Source: Longimicrobium sp.
GTDB lineage: Bacteria > Gemmatimonadota > Gemmatimonadetes > Longimicrobiales > Longimicrobiaceae
Direction: 5' to 3'
Assembly: GCF_035474595.1 (NCBI RefSeq)
Contig: NZ_DATIND010000127.1
Coordinates: 1 to 64,000 of the forward strand
Length of the DNA: 64,000 nt
Part shown: positions 1-8,444 of the stretch, one piece after another
How the letters are laid out: each line of letters starts with the position of its first letter
Position numbering within the stretch: position 1 is the first letter of the stretch
Program-made: the position numbers and the translations under genes
The notes under the pieces: model-generated
What the model saw: only the letters and a program-made list of their open reading frames with translations
Told to the model about the DNA's origin: nothing
Databases searched by the model: none

Positions 1-602
1 CCCGACTCCCACCGCGAGCACCTCCACCCTCTGATTTCGACGCGACGACTCGGGCTCGTCACCCACTCCCGGCTGTCAGATTTTCGGCCGCCAGAAGTGT
101 CAGACTTTCACCCGGCGTTGACACGGGGCGCCAAACCGGGCTGCGCGCGCGGTAGGCAACGATACGACCGTTGCCAACCGCGCCGGGCCCCCGCCGCGCC
201 GGGCATCCACGCGGTCCCTTCCGCATCGATGCGCGCGCGGCGGTTTCCCGGCCCTCCGGGCGCGCATCCCTCACGCACGTGCGCGTCCGCGAGCCTCGCG
301 CCGCCCTCACCCGCGCCGGAGCCGGAGGACGCGGCCCTATCCCGTCCCGGGAGAGGGTGGCCATCCAGCATCGGGCTGCCGGAGACTCTGGCTCACGCCG
401 AAGCCCGGATCGGGCGCAGATCCCGGCGAGCTACTTCTCCCGGTACGGGAGAGGTGGACGGCCTCGGCCGGCCGGAGAGGGCGTGATGCGCCGTACGCGC
501 ACTCCCGCACTCCCGCACTTGTCCGCCGCACTTCCGCGAGCTCCGCTTCGCCCGTAGCTTTGCGCCACTCGAACCACGCTCTCGAACGCACCCAGCACGG
601 TA
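1..602. other. Gene-free left edge holding a dispersed repeat
   Basis: No coding region is supported here; open frames on both strands are low-complexity Arg/Pro/Ala shadows of GC-rich DNA. From about 127 to 483 it carries copy 1 of a dispersed repeat, described separately, followed by short direct repeats of the form actcccgc at about 497-535. The next gene starts at 603. Confidence 0.6.
127..483 (+). repeat. Dispersed repeat family R1, copy 1
   Basis: The last 43 bases (441-483) are identical to 15031-15073 and 59196-59238. The left part, beginning ggcgccaaaccgggctgcgc, recurs at 14868 and, on the opposite strand, around 2390. The element holds two small palindromes built on CTCCCG/CGGGAG. 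It has no open frame that looks like a protein. It behaves like a non-coding interspersed repeat; function unknown. Confidence 0.7.
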
Positions 603-1391
603 ATGACCGAGACCTGTCCCGCGTGCGGCGCCCAGGCGTCCGGACGCTTCTGCGAGCACTGCGGCGTGGCGCTGAGCGCCGCCTGCCGCGAGTGCGGCAA
701 CCCGCTCCCCAAAGGGGCGCGGTTCTGCAACATGTGCGGGGCCACCGCGGCTCCGCCGGCCACCGCCGCCACCCGCTCCTCCACGCTCCCCTGGGCCGTC
801 GCGGGCGTCGCGCTGGCGGCGCTCGTTGCGGTGCTGGTGATCCCGCGGCTGGGCGGACGCCAGGAAGCACCGGCCGCGCAGCCGCCCTTCGCCAGCGCGG
901 GAGACGTGCCTCCCGCCGCCGGTGCCCCGGGCGTGCCGTCCGGGAACCCCGGCGCGGTGGACCTGTCGTCGATGACGCCGCGCGAGGCCGCCGACCGGCT
1001 GTTCAACCGCGTGATGACCGCCGTCTCCAATGGCGACACCACGCAGGCCAAGCAGTTCCTGCCGATGGCGGTGATGGCCTACCAGCGCGTGGATTCGCTC
1101 GACGCCGACGGGCGCTACCACCTGGCCGCGCTGCAGATCGTGGGCGGAAACTTCGACGCGGCGCGCGCGGAGGCGGACAGCATCCTGGCGCGGAACCCCA
1201 CGCACCTGTTCGGCCTGTTCACCGCCGCCGAGGCGGAGCAGCGCCGCGGCAACTCCGCCGCCGCGAAGGACTTCTCCCAGCGCTTCCTGCGCGCCTACGA
1301 CTCCGAGCTGGCGAAGAAGCTTCCCGAGTACGAGGAGCACGCGCAGGGTCTCCCGGCGATGAAGGCCGCGGCGGAGCAGGCGGTGAAGTAG
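603..1391 (+). CDS. Double zinc-ribbon membrane protein with TPR-like C-terminus
   Basis: 262 aa. The N-terminus carries two zinc-ribbon knuckle pairs: C5/C8 with C17/C20, and C28/C31 with C42/C45. A single membrane helix follows at about residues 61-81, then a low-complexity Pro/Ala linker, then a helical region (about 115-262) with alternating Ala/Leu/Asp pattern resembling tetratricopeptide repeats. The likely topology is a cytoplasmic zinc ribbon, one membrane span and an external helical domain. Such proteins are common but functionally uncharacterised. No clear Shine-Dalgarno sequence precedes the ATG, but the zinc-ribbon motif begins at once, which supports this start. A hairpin follows the stop. 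Confidence 0.85.
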   Translation: MTETCPACGAQASGRFCEHCGVALSAACRECGNPLPKGARFCNMCGATAAPPATAATRSSTLPWAVAGVALAALVAVLVIPRLGGRQEAPAAQPPFASAGDVPPAAGAPGVPSGNPGAVDLSSMTPREAADRLFNRVMTAVSNGDTTQAKQFLPMAVMAYQRVDSLDADGRYHLAALQIVGGNFDAARAEADSILARNPTHLFGLFTAAEAEQRRGNSAAAKDFSQRFLRAYDSELAKKLPEYEEHAQGLPAMKAAAEQAVK

Positions 1392-1421
1392 GACGAGTAC
1401 GGAAGTACGGAAGTACGGTAG
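1392..1421. repeat. Octamer repeat array (GTACGGAA variant)
   Basis: About three copies of an 8-bp unit of the type agtacgga lie directly after the zinc-ribbon gene. The unit is a variant of the gtgcgaga/gtgcggaa octamer found at many other sites in the window. Confidence 0.65.
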
Positions 1422-1433
1422 GAATTTCGCCGG

Positions 1434-1465
1434 ATCCCGGCTGCTCGACAGGGCAGCCGGGATTC
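1434..1465 (+). terminator. Hairpin after zinc-ribbon gene
   Basis: Perfect 11-bp inverted repeat (atcccggctgc / gcagccgggat) with an 8-base loop, 43 bases after the stop of the zinc-ribbon gene. The following sequence is only mildly T-rich, so it is a probable rather than certain intrinsic terminator. Confidence 0.5.
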
Positions 1466-1509
1466 GTCTTCATCGGCGATGCACGAAGCTCATTGGCTCA
1501 CCCGCGGCT

Positions 1510-2151
1510 TCAGCCCGGCGAGAGGAGGCGCTGGAGCAGTTCGAGGTCGCGGCGGGACGTGCTCGCGAGCGAGGCGGCGATGGCGGCCAGCGCGTCGAGC
1601 ACCTGCGCGGGCGAGGCGACCCTCACCGCCGCATTTGGCCACCGCGCGAGCCGCACCGCCCGCGAAGGGACGCGCCGGATGAGCAGGTCGTCCCACGAGA
1701 GCGGGTCGTCAGGGATGGAGGTGTCCTCGGGAAGGCGGACGAGCTCCCTGCGGCGCCCGGCGCGCAGAACGCCGTCGGAGCCGAGGGCGACCAGACCGAA
1801 CTCGGCCCAACGCAGCACGAATCCTGGGCCTCCGCGCATCGGGGGCGACGCGGAGAGGTAGCGCGCGAGCACCACGCGGTGGGCGATGCGGCGCCCCGGC
1901 ATCACCGCGCCGAACACGCCCGGAAAGCGCGCCACACGGCCGGTGAACCGGTGCATCGGCAGGTCGTCGAAATACGCGGCCAAGTCGCCCGCCATCTGCT
2001 GCGCCAGCTCGGCGAGCACCAGCCCGGCCGGGGCGCCGCCGGTCACCCGCGCAAGCGCGGTGCGCACATCGAGCAGCTGCGTGCGCGCCAGCGCGACCGC
2101 TTCTTTCGCGTCGGCCGCGTTCGGTTCCGGTAGATTAGGTTCGTCTGGCAT
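1510..2151 (-). CDS. Hypothetical protein
   Basis: 213 aa, no recognised family. The protein is acidic at its N-terminus and otherwise soluble, with a helical start (about 15-60), a central beta-rich part around residues 75-130, and a helical C-terminus. There is no signal peptide or membrane helix. Codon use (G/C at third positions) and the absence of long overlapping genes support a real coding region. It stands alone, followed by the convergent zinc-ribbon gene, and its upstream side is filled by a reversed copy of repeat family R1. Nothing in the sequence tells its function. Confidence 0.6.
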   Translation of the reverse strand: MPDEPNLPEPNAADAKEAVALARTQLLDVRTALARVTGGAPAGLVLAELAQQMAGDLAAYFDDLPMHRFTGRVARFPGVFGAVMPGRRIAHRVVLARYLSASPPMRGGPGFVLRWAEFGLVALGSDGVLRAGRRRELVRLPEDTSIPDDPLSWDDLLIRRVPSRAVRLARWPNAAVRVASPAQVLDALAAIAASLASTSRRDLELLQRLLSPG

Positions 2152-2184
2152 CGCGCCGGGTGCGTTGCGGTCGTCCGGATGGGC

Positions 2185-2410
2185 GACGATGCCGGTGCAA
2201 CTCGCGTGCGGGGCGGGGGGATGCGTGAGGGATGCGCGCCCGAAGGGCCGGGAACCCGGCGGGGCGGCCGCGAAGGAGCTTCGGGAGACGAGACGGGCCC
2301 CTGGGCGGAGACGAACCCGCCGGGGGCCCGGCGCCGTTGGGCACAGTCGTACCGTGCCCTACGGCGCGCGCAGCCCGGTTCCGCGCCTCAGGCGCGGAAC
2401 ACGCCCGAAT
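2185..2410 (-). repeat. Dispersed repeat family R1, partial inverted copy
   Basis: Read on the minus strand, this segment resembles the left part of R1 copy 1: it has the same order of an aaccgggctgcgcgcgc block, a gccgggccccc block and an end in gcgcgcatccctcacgca. It lacks the 43-bp core. It fills the gap between the hypothetical gene and the amidohydrolase. Confidence 0.5.
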
Positions 2411-2431
2411 CCAGCAGTTCCCGGGAGATCG

Positions 2432-3730
2432 TCACCGCGGCTCGGCGCCGGGGCCGAGGTAGACGGTGCCGTTCTTCATCACGAAGCGCACGCGGCGCAG
2501 CGCCGAGACGTCGCGCGTGGGGTCACCTTCGACGGCCACGAGGTCTGCGAAGAGGCCGGGACGGATGCTGCCGATGCGGTCGTCCATGCGGAAGACGCGC
2601 GCGTTCACCGAGGTGGCGGCCATCAGCGCCTGCAGCGGCGTCATCCCGTACTGCACCATCAACTCCATCTCGCGCACGTTGTCGCCGTGCGGGAACACGC
2701 CCACGTCGCCGCCCATGCAGATGGTGACGCCGGCGTCCAGCGCCGCGCGGAAGCTCCGGCGCTTCTGCACCACCTGCGGCGGCTCCGGCTCGAACCCCTT
2801 GCGCCACCCGTGGTACTGCCGGACGGCGTCGGTGGCGGCCAGCGTGGGGCAGTACGCCACGCCGCGCGCCTTCATGAGCTGGAAGACTTCGGGCGTCCCC
2901 TCGTCGCCGTGCTCGATGGTGGCGACGCCGGCCAGGACGGCGCGCCGCATCCCCTCCGGCGTGCCCGCGTGCGCCGCCACCGGCCGCCCGGCGCTGTTCG
3001 CGGCCTCGACGATGGCGCGCAGCTCGGCCTCGGTGAAGGTGGCGCGCGATGGCTCGTCGGTGCCCCAGCGGTAGTCGGCGTACACCTTCACCCAGTCGGC
3101 GCCGTGGCCGATCTGGTCGCGGGCGACGCGGGCGGCTTCCTCGGGGCCGCTGGCCTCCTCGGCGCCGAGCGGAAGGCGCCACTCGGGCGCGCCGCGCGGG
3201 CCGTACGCGCCGGTGGCGACGATGGCGCGGGTGACCACGATCATGCGCGGGCCGGGGATGATTCCTTCCTCGATCGCCTGCTTCAGCCCCACGTCGGCGT
3301 ACCCGGCGCCCTCCGTCCCCAGGTCCCGCGTCGTCGTGAATCCGGCCAGCAGCGTCGCCCGCGCCGAAGCGGTCGCCCGCGCGATGCGGAGCGCCAGGGG
3401 CTCGAACAGCACCTGCTCGTCCCACGACGTCTCGTTGTAGGGGTGCAGGAGCAGGTGCGAGTGGCCCTCGATGAGCCCGGGGATGAGCGTGGTGCCGGGG
3501 AGGTCCACCACGCGCGCGCCGCCGGCGTTCAGCGAGGCGGCCGGCCCCGCCGCGGTGATGCGGCCGCCCTCCACCAGCACCGCCCACCCCTCGTGCGGCT
3601 GGGCGGCGACGCCGTCGAAGACGCGCGCGGGGCGCAGGAGCCAGCGCTGCGGTGCGGCCGGCGCCTGCTGCGCGGCGGCGGCGGTCGCCGCGAGCGGAAG
3701 GAGTGCGGCCAGGAGTCGGAGGATGCGCAT
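2432..3730 (-). CDS. Secreted amidohydrolase family protein
   Basis: 432 aa member of the metal-dependent amidohydrolase superfamily, imidazolonepropionase/prolidase-like subgroup. A signal peptide ([17 protein letters not shown]) occupies about residues 5-21, so the enzyme probably acts in the periplasm. Metal-binding features are in order: the HSH motif in [11 protein letters not shown], a VKVYADY lysine site, AAHAGT, TIEHGDE, and a late GGD aspartate in [13 protein letters not shown]. The substrate cannot be read from sequence; relatives hydrolyse dipeptides, imides or cyclic amides. It is a single-gene unit with no visible operon partner. Confidence 0.9.
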   Translation of the reverse strand: MRILRLLAALLPLAATAAAAQQAPAAPQRWLLRPARVFDGVAAQPHEGWAVLVEGGRITAAGPAASLNAGGARVVDLPGTTLIPGLIEGHSHLLLHPYNETSWDEQVLFEPLALRIARATASARATLLAGFTTTRDLGTEGAGYADVGLKQAIEEGIIPGPRMIVVTRAIVATGAYGPRGAPEWRLPLGAEEASGPEEAARVARDQIGHGADWVKVYADYRWGTDEPSRATFTEAELRAIVEAANSAGRPVAAHAGTPEGMRRAVLAGVATIEHGDEGTPEVFQLMKARGVAYCPTLAATDAVRQYHGWRKGFEPEPPQVVQKRRSFRAALDAGVTICMGGDVGVFPHGDNVREMELMVQYGMTPLQALMAATSVNARVFRMDDRIGSIRPGLFADLVAVEGDPTRDVSALRRVRFVMKNGTVYLGPGAEPR

Positions 3731-3829
3731 GCGTTCAGGGCGTGGCGGTGGATCGGATGCTCGGACGCCGACAACCTACGCGCGCGCTCCTCGCGCGCCA
3801 GCGCGGACGACGGTTGCGGGCACGACGGA

Positions 3830-4246
3830 TTACCCGCGCGGCACGCGGAGCCTGCGGAACTCCGCCTCCGGCAGCGCCTTGATGCGGTTGCGGATCAGCC
3901 AGCGGGCCTTGACGACGAGCTTCCATGCGTCCTCACGCTGCAGGTCCTCGGAAGCCAGGACGTAGTCGGCCTTCTCTCGTGCGCGCCGTAGTAGTGAAAG
4001 CCGACTGTCGACCTCCTTGAATGATGCCCCTGCGCTCCGGACTGCCTGCTTCAACGCATCGTGGGTTCCCCACCGCGGTACACTTCCAGGGCCCTGAGCG
4101 CCTTCTATCCGATCTTTCAGCGCGAGCAGCGCGGCGTAGTAGGCCCGGTTCACCGCCGTCCTCAGCAGCGCTTCGCGGCTGACTCCCGGGATGTTGCTGC
4201 AGCAGATGCTGGCAACCTGTACCCACGATTCAGGATCGAAGCTCAT
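3830..4246 (-). CDS. HEPN-like domain protein (UPF0332 type)
   Basis: 138 aa, all-helical. The stretch LLRTAVNRAYYAALLALKDR (about 26-45) is the signature helix of the HEPN/UPF0332 group, and the later EKADYVLASEDLQREDAWKL segment matches the usual second helical hairpin. The classical RX4-6H RNase motif is not obvious; the nearest is RWGTH, with only three residues between R and H, so catalytic activity is uncertain. The start overlaps the end of the upstream gene by 17 bases, implying co-translation. HEPN proteins often act as toxins or effectors with a small partner. Confidence 0.7.
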   Translation of the reverse strand: MSFDPESWVQVASICCSNIPGVSREALLRTAVNRAYYAALLALKDRIEGAQGPGSVPRWGTHDALKQAVRSAGASFKEVDSRLSLLRRAREKADYVLASEDLQREDAWKLVVKARWLIRNRIKALPEAEFRRLRVPRG

Positions 4247-4625
4247 TGGGCTCTCGCCTGGGTTCCCGTTCGGGCCACACCTCCACGTGAAGGTGCCGGA
4301 AGCGCTTTCCCGGCAGGAGCCCCATGATCTCGTGGAATACGGCCGATTCGAACTCGTGCAGTTCGTCGTTTATCGGCACGCTTCCGAAGAAGTTGACCAC
4401 GACGTAGGTGTCGTCTCCATCACTGTCCGCGCTGATCTCCACGCGCATGGGGCCGTATTCGCGCGTGACGCGGGCCCAGGCGTGCTCGATCGCGGACCAC
4501 AGGCGGTAGCGCCCGATCAGCGCGCGGGCGGAGCGGTCGCGCGCGAACAGGCGCCGCAGCCGCCCGCGTGGTGGGCGGACGTGGCGGGGCGCCGCGTCCA
4601 CGGCACGCTCCAGAGCCGCGCGCAT
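4230..4625 (-). CDS. Hypothetical partner of the HEPN protein
   Basis: 131 aa from an ATG at 4625 with a GAGGGA sequence 11 bases upstream; a longer frame to 4769 exists but its extra N-terminus looks non-coding. The first third is Arg-rich and helical, the rest alternates beta and alpha (MRVEISADSDGDDTYVVVNF, later LHVEVWPER). It lacks the GS...DxD motif of minimal nucleotidyltransferases, the usual HEPN partner, so it is not a canonical MNT antitoxin. The overlap with the HEPN gene suggests one functional module. Function unknown. Confidence 0.6.
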   Translation of the reverse strand: MRAALERAVDAAPRHVRPPRGRLRRLFARDRSARALIGRYRLWSAIEHAWARVTREYGPMRVEISADSDGDDTYVVVNFFGSVPINDELHEFESAVFHEIMGLLPGKRFRHLHVEVWPEREPRREPNELRS

Positions 4626-5051
4626 GGCGGACGTGTCCCTCGGCTTGCTGAATTCGTTCGCGGTCGGGTGCGCCAGCGTGGCCAAGCTGCCTCCCGTGCG
4701 GAGTGGACGATTGGAGGCCGAAGTGTGCTGCGGGCCGACGGATCTGTCAAGCCTTCCGCCATCGTCCAACCTGCTGCAACACCGCTACTTACGCGCCAGC
4801 GTAGGAACGTGCTGGACGCATGAGCCAGATGCGCGGCGGCGACGATCCGGCTCGGTTACCGATCCGCGCCGGAAGGATGGAGAGGGGGGAGACGACGGAA
4901 GCGGAGCGGATGTATGGAGATGCGGAAGCGGAGCGCGAGGTCGGAACGCATCCGGATGAGGGATGAACAGAGACAATGAGCACCGCACCGGAAGCGACAC
5001 CGCCCGTACGCCGGGAGACAAATCGCCCGGCGCGCGCAGGCGCTCGCGCCG
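4626..5051. other. Intergenic, no gene seen
   Basis: Between the HEPN pair and the end of dnaE2. Short frames on both strands have no recognisable content. A purine-rich direct repeat (ggaagcggagcg, twice, around 4906-4945) is the only structure noticed. Confidence 0.5.
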
Positions 5052-8000
5052 TCAGTGGTAGTCGTGCGAGGCGACTACGGCGGCCGCTTCGTCGAGCTTC
5101 AGGGCGTAGAACTGCTCGGCCTTCAGGTTGGTGACGCCGTCCTCCTTCCCCAGCTTGCCGCGCACGGCCAGGATGCCGTTGCCGTTGATGGTCTCGCGCT
5201 GCTCGGCGTAGACCCTGGGGTTCACGATCACGTCGATCCGCCCGGTCTCGTCCTCCAGCCCCACGAACACGAAGCCCTTGGCGGTCCCCGGGCGCTGGCG
5301 GACGATCACCACGCCGGCGGTGGTCACGCGCTCGCCGTGGGCCAGGCGCGGGTCGTCGCGCAGCTCGGCCAGGGTGCGCACCTCCATCGTCTCCAGCCAC
5401 GGGCGCAGGTGGCGCATGGGGTGGCCGTCCAGGTCGAAGCCGGTGGTGTGGTGCGCCATCAGCGTGCGCTCGCTGGGCGCCAGCGCGGGGATGCGCTCCT
5501 CGAACGCCACCCGCGCGGGCGCCAGCGGCCCGCCGCTGCGCCGCGCGCGCAGCTCGCCCAGCACCGTCCACAGCGCCTGCCGCGGCCCCTCGGGAATCCA
5601 GGTGCGGAACGCCCCCGCCGCCGCCAGCGCGCGCAGCCCCGGCTCGCTGTCGAAGCGCGTCACCACGTCCGCCGCCGAGGCGAACGCCCCGCGCTCCAGC
5701 TCCGCCTTCAGCCGCGCGCCGGTCACGGAGCCGAGGCCGCGGACGTATCTCAGCCCGATGCGCACGGCGGGCGGGGACGTGCGAGAGTGCGAAGGTGCGA
5801 GAGTGCGAGAGTGATCGCCATCGGCGCGGGCCGGCGCCCGTTCGCGCTCCGGGCCCGCGCACTCCCGCACTTCCGCACTCCCGCACTGTGGTTCACTTCC
5901 GCACTTCGGTTCACTCTCGCACTCTCGTACTCTCGCACTTTCGCACATCTCCTCCAGCGAGCAATCCCACCCGCTCCGCGCCAGATCCACCGGCATCACC
6001 ACCACTCCGTGCGCCTTCGCGTCGTGGATCAGCGTGGAGACGGGGTAGAAGCCCATCGGCTGGGCGTTCAGGATCGCGCACAGGTACTCGGCCGGGTAGT
6101 ACAGCCGCAGCCACGCGCTCGCGTACGCCAGCAGCGCAAAGGAGATGGCGTGGCTCTCGGGGAAGGTGTAGCTGGCGCACGCCTCCAGCCAGCCGAGCAC
6201 CTTCTCCGCCGCCTCGCTCGACACGCCGCGCTCCGCCATCCCCGCGCGGATGCGCTCCGTGGCCTTCAGCATCTCGGCCGAAGAGCGCTTCCGGCTCATC
6301 GCCCGGCGCAGCGCGTCGGCCTCGCCCGGGCTGCAGCCGCTGACCACGATGGCGCAGCGCATCAGCTGCTCCTGGAACAGCGCCAGCCCGTGCGTCCGCG
6401 CCAGCACCGGCTCCAGGTCGGGGTGCGGATACTCGGTCGGCACCCTGCCGCGCCGCCGCGCCAGCATCTCCTTCACCTGCCCGCCCAGCATGGGCCCCGG
6501 GCGGATGGCGCCCACGCTGATCACCACGTCGTAGAAGCAGGTGGGGCGGAGCCTCGGGAGGAAGTTGGCCTGCGCGCGGCTCTCGATCTGGAACAGCCCG
6601 ATGGTGTCGGCCGCGCCGATCTGGCGGTACACCGCGGGGTCGTCCAGCGGCAGCCGCCCGATGTCGATCTCCACCCCGCGCCAGCGGCGGATCAGCTGCA
6701 CGCACTCGCCCAGCAGGCGCAGCATCCCCAGCCCGAGAAGATCGAATTTCGGCAGACCGGCGTCCGCGCAGTCGTCCTTGTCCCACTGGATCACCGTGCG
6801 CGCGCTCATCGACGCGGGCTCGATGGGCACGACGGACGACAGCGGCTTCGCGGAGATGACGAAGCCGCCGCTGTGGATCCCCCGGTGGCGCGGGAGGCCG
6901 TCCAGCCCCGCGACGATGCGGACGAGGGCGCGCGCCCGCGGCTCCGCCGGATCGAGGCCGATCGCCTGCAGCGCCTTCCCCTCCGACATCTCCAGCCACT
7001 CCGCCGCGGTCTTCGCGGAGGTGTATCCGTCCACCCGCTTCGCCAGCCAGTCCGCCTGCGTGGCGGGGAAGCCGAGGACGCGCATGGCGTCGCGGATCGC
7101 CGATCGCCCGCGATACTCCACGTGCGTGCACACCATCGCCGCGTGCGCGCGCCCGTACTTCTCGTAGACGTACTGGAGCACGCGCTCGCGGGCGTCCATC
7201 GCGGCGAAGTCGATGTCGATGTCGGGCGGCTCCGGGCGCTCCAGCGAAAGGAAGCGCTCGAAGAGGAGCGAGTGGGCCACCGGATCGACCGCCGTCACCC
7301 GCAGGGCGTAGCAGACGATGGAGTTGGCCGCCGATCCGCGTCCCTGGCAGAGGATGCCCTGGTCGCGCGCGAAGCGGCAGATGTCCCAGCAGACCAGGAA
7401 GTGGTCGGCCAGCCCCAGCGTGCGGATGGTGCGCAGCTCGTGCTCCAGCTGCCGCCGGTGCGCGTCCGACGCGTCGGGGAGGCGCTCGGCCAGTCCCACG
7501 CGGGAGAGGCGCTCCAGGTACGCGTCCGCGCTGGACCACTGCGAGGGGAGCGGGAAGGCGGGGTGGACGGGGCCCACCTTCGCGAGGCGGAACCCCTGGC
7601 AGCGCTCGGCGATCTCCAGGGTGCGGCGGACGCCGCCCGGCTCCGCGCGCCACCGCCGCGCCATCTCCTCCGGCTTCTGCAGGCACCATTCGGCGGACGC
7701 GCGCAGGGCCCCGCGGCGGTGCGCCTGCTCCAGCGTCAGCTGCTGGGTGACGCAGGTGAGCGCGTCGTGCACCGCGCGCGCGTCGGGGGTGGCGTAGTGC
7801 ACGTCGTGCGTCACCGTCCACGGGATCTCCATCTCCCGCGCCAGGTCCAGCAGGTCGGCACCGAGCGCGGCCTCGGCGTGGGTGCGGTGGTCCCAGAGCT
7901 CGAGATAGAGCCGGTCTCCGAAGGCGTCGCGCCAGCGGCCCGCCTCCGCGCGCGCTTCGTCCCACCGCTCCGCCGCCAGCAGCCGGGGGATGCGGCCGCG

Positions 8001-8390
8001 CGGGCAGCCGGTCAGCGCGATGATTCCGGCAGCGTGCGAAGCGAGGTCGTCGAAGGAGATTCCCGGGGCGCCGCGGGGGCTGTCCATCCGCCCGCTAGTG
8101 AGCAGGGTGCACAGGTTCCCCCAGCCATCGGGGTTTTCCACAAGAAGGGTGGCGTGGGAGCCGTCCCGCAGCGTGATTTCCGCTCCCGAAATCGGAAAAA
8201 TTCCAGAGCTTTCGCACGCCTTGTGGAAGCGCACGGCGCCGCCCAGATCGTCGTGGTCGGTCAGCGCCAGCGCCCGGTAGCCGAGCTCGGCGGCGCGGGC
8301 GGCCAGCGACTCGGGCGTGGACGCGCCGTCACCCAGCGAAAACGCGCTGTGACAGTGCAGCTCCGCGTAAGTCCCTGATTCCATCGCCAT
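5052..8390 (-). CDS. dnaE2: Error-prone DNA polymerase DnaE2 (ImuC)
   Basis: 1112 aa C-family DNA polymerase of the mutagenic DnaE2/ImuC type, third gene of the imuA-imuB-dnaE2 cassette. The PHP domain starts at once (YAELHCHSAFSLGDGAS), followed by the polymerase core with PDIDIDFAAMDARERVLQYV carrying catalytic aspartates, then helix-hairpin-helix and OB-fold parts (GIVIVRQRPGTAKGFVFVGL). It performs translesion synthesis after DNA damage. Oddity: about 58 residues between SGWDCSLEE and VRIGLRYVRGLG are encoded by octamer repeats (5779-5946) and look like junk (RVRECESEPKCGSEP). The frame stays open, so the protein is probably still functional. Start ATG 8390; a second Met lies two codons on. 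Confidence 0.95.
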   Translation of the reverse strand: MAMESGTYAELHCHSAFSLGDGASTPESLAARAAELGYRALALTDHDDLGGAVRFHKACESSGIFPISGAEITLRDGSHATLLVENPDGWGNLCTLLTSGRMDSPRGAPGISFDDLASHAAGIIALTGCPRGRIPRLLAAERWDEARAEAGRWRDAFGDRLYLELWDHRTHAEAALGADLLDLAREMEIPWTVTHDVHYATPDARAVHDALTCVTQQLTLEQAHRRGALRASAEWCLQKPEEMARRWRAEPGGVRRTLEIAERCQGFRLAKVGPVHPAFPLPSQWSSADAYLERLSRVGLAERLPDASDAHRRQLEHELRTIRTLGLADHFLVCWDICRFARDQGILCQGRGSAANSIVCYALRVTAVDPVAHSLLFERFLSLERPEPPDIDIDFAAMDARERVLQYVYEKYGRAHAAMVCTHVEYRGRSAIRDAMRVLGFPATQADWLAKRVDGYTSAKTAAEWLEMSEGKALQAIGLDPAEPRARALVRIVAGLDGLPRHRGIHSGGFVISAKPLSSVVPIEPASMSARTVIQWDKDDCADAGLPKFDLLGLGMLRLLGECVQLIRRWRGVEIDIGRLPLDDPAVYRQIGAADTIGLFQIESRAQANFLPRLRPTCFYDVVISVGAIRPGPMLGGQVKEMLARRRGRVPTEYPHPDLEPVLARTHGLALFQEQLMRCAIVVSGCSPGEADALRRAMSRKRSSAEMLKATERIRAGMAERGVSSEAAEKVLGWLEACASYTFPESHAISFALLAYASAWLRLYYPAEYLCAILNAQPMGFYPVSTLIHDAKAHGVVVMPVDLARSGWDCSLEEMCESARVRECESEPKCGSEPQCGSAEVRECAGPERERAPARADGDHSRTLAPSHSRTSPPAVRIGLRYVRGLGSVTGARLKAELERGAFASAADVVTRFDSEPGLRALAAAGAFRTWIPEGPRQALWTVLGELRARRSGGPLAPARVAFEERIPALAPSERTLMAHHTTGFDLDGHPMRHLRPWLETMEVRTLAELRDDPRLAHGERVTTAGVVIVRQRPGTAKGFVFVGLEDETGRIDVIVNPRVYAEQRETINGNGILAVRGKLGKEDGVTNLKAEQFYALKLDEAAAVVASHDYH
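5779..5946. repeat. Octamer repeat pair inserted inside dnaE2
   Basis: The left arm (5779-5812) is made of gtgcgaga units; the right arm (5866-5946) is made of the complementary tctcgcac/cttccgcac units, separated by about 50 bases. The arms can fold into a long hairpin. The insertion keeps the dnaE2 frame open and sits in a poorly conserved linker just before the helix-hairpin-helix region. Confidence 0.85.
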
Positions 8391-8444
8391 TTAGCCGAAA
8401 TCCGCGCCCATTGCGCCGTGCCGCTGAAGTGCATCGGGTTGGTA

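Noticed and set aside
4230-4625. Minimal nucleotidyltransferase antitoxin
   Set aside because: The GS...DxD catalytic pattern is absent.
5055-8378. 1107-codon open frame on the plus strand opposite dnaE2
   Set aside because: It mirrors the polymerase codons, is rich in Arg/Gln/His and has no family features; a shadow of GC-rich coding DNA.
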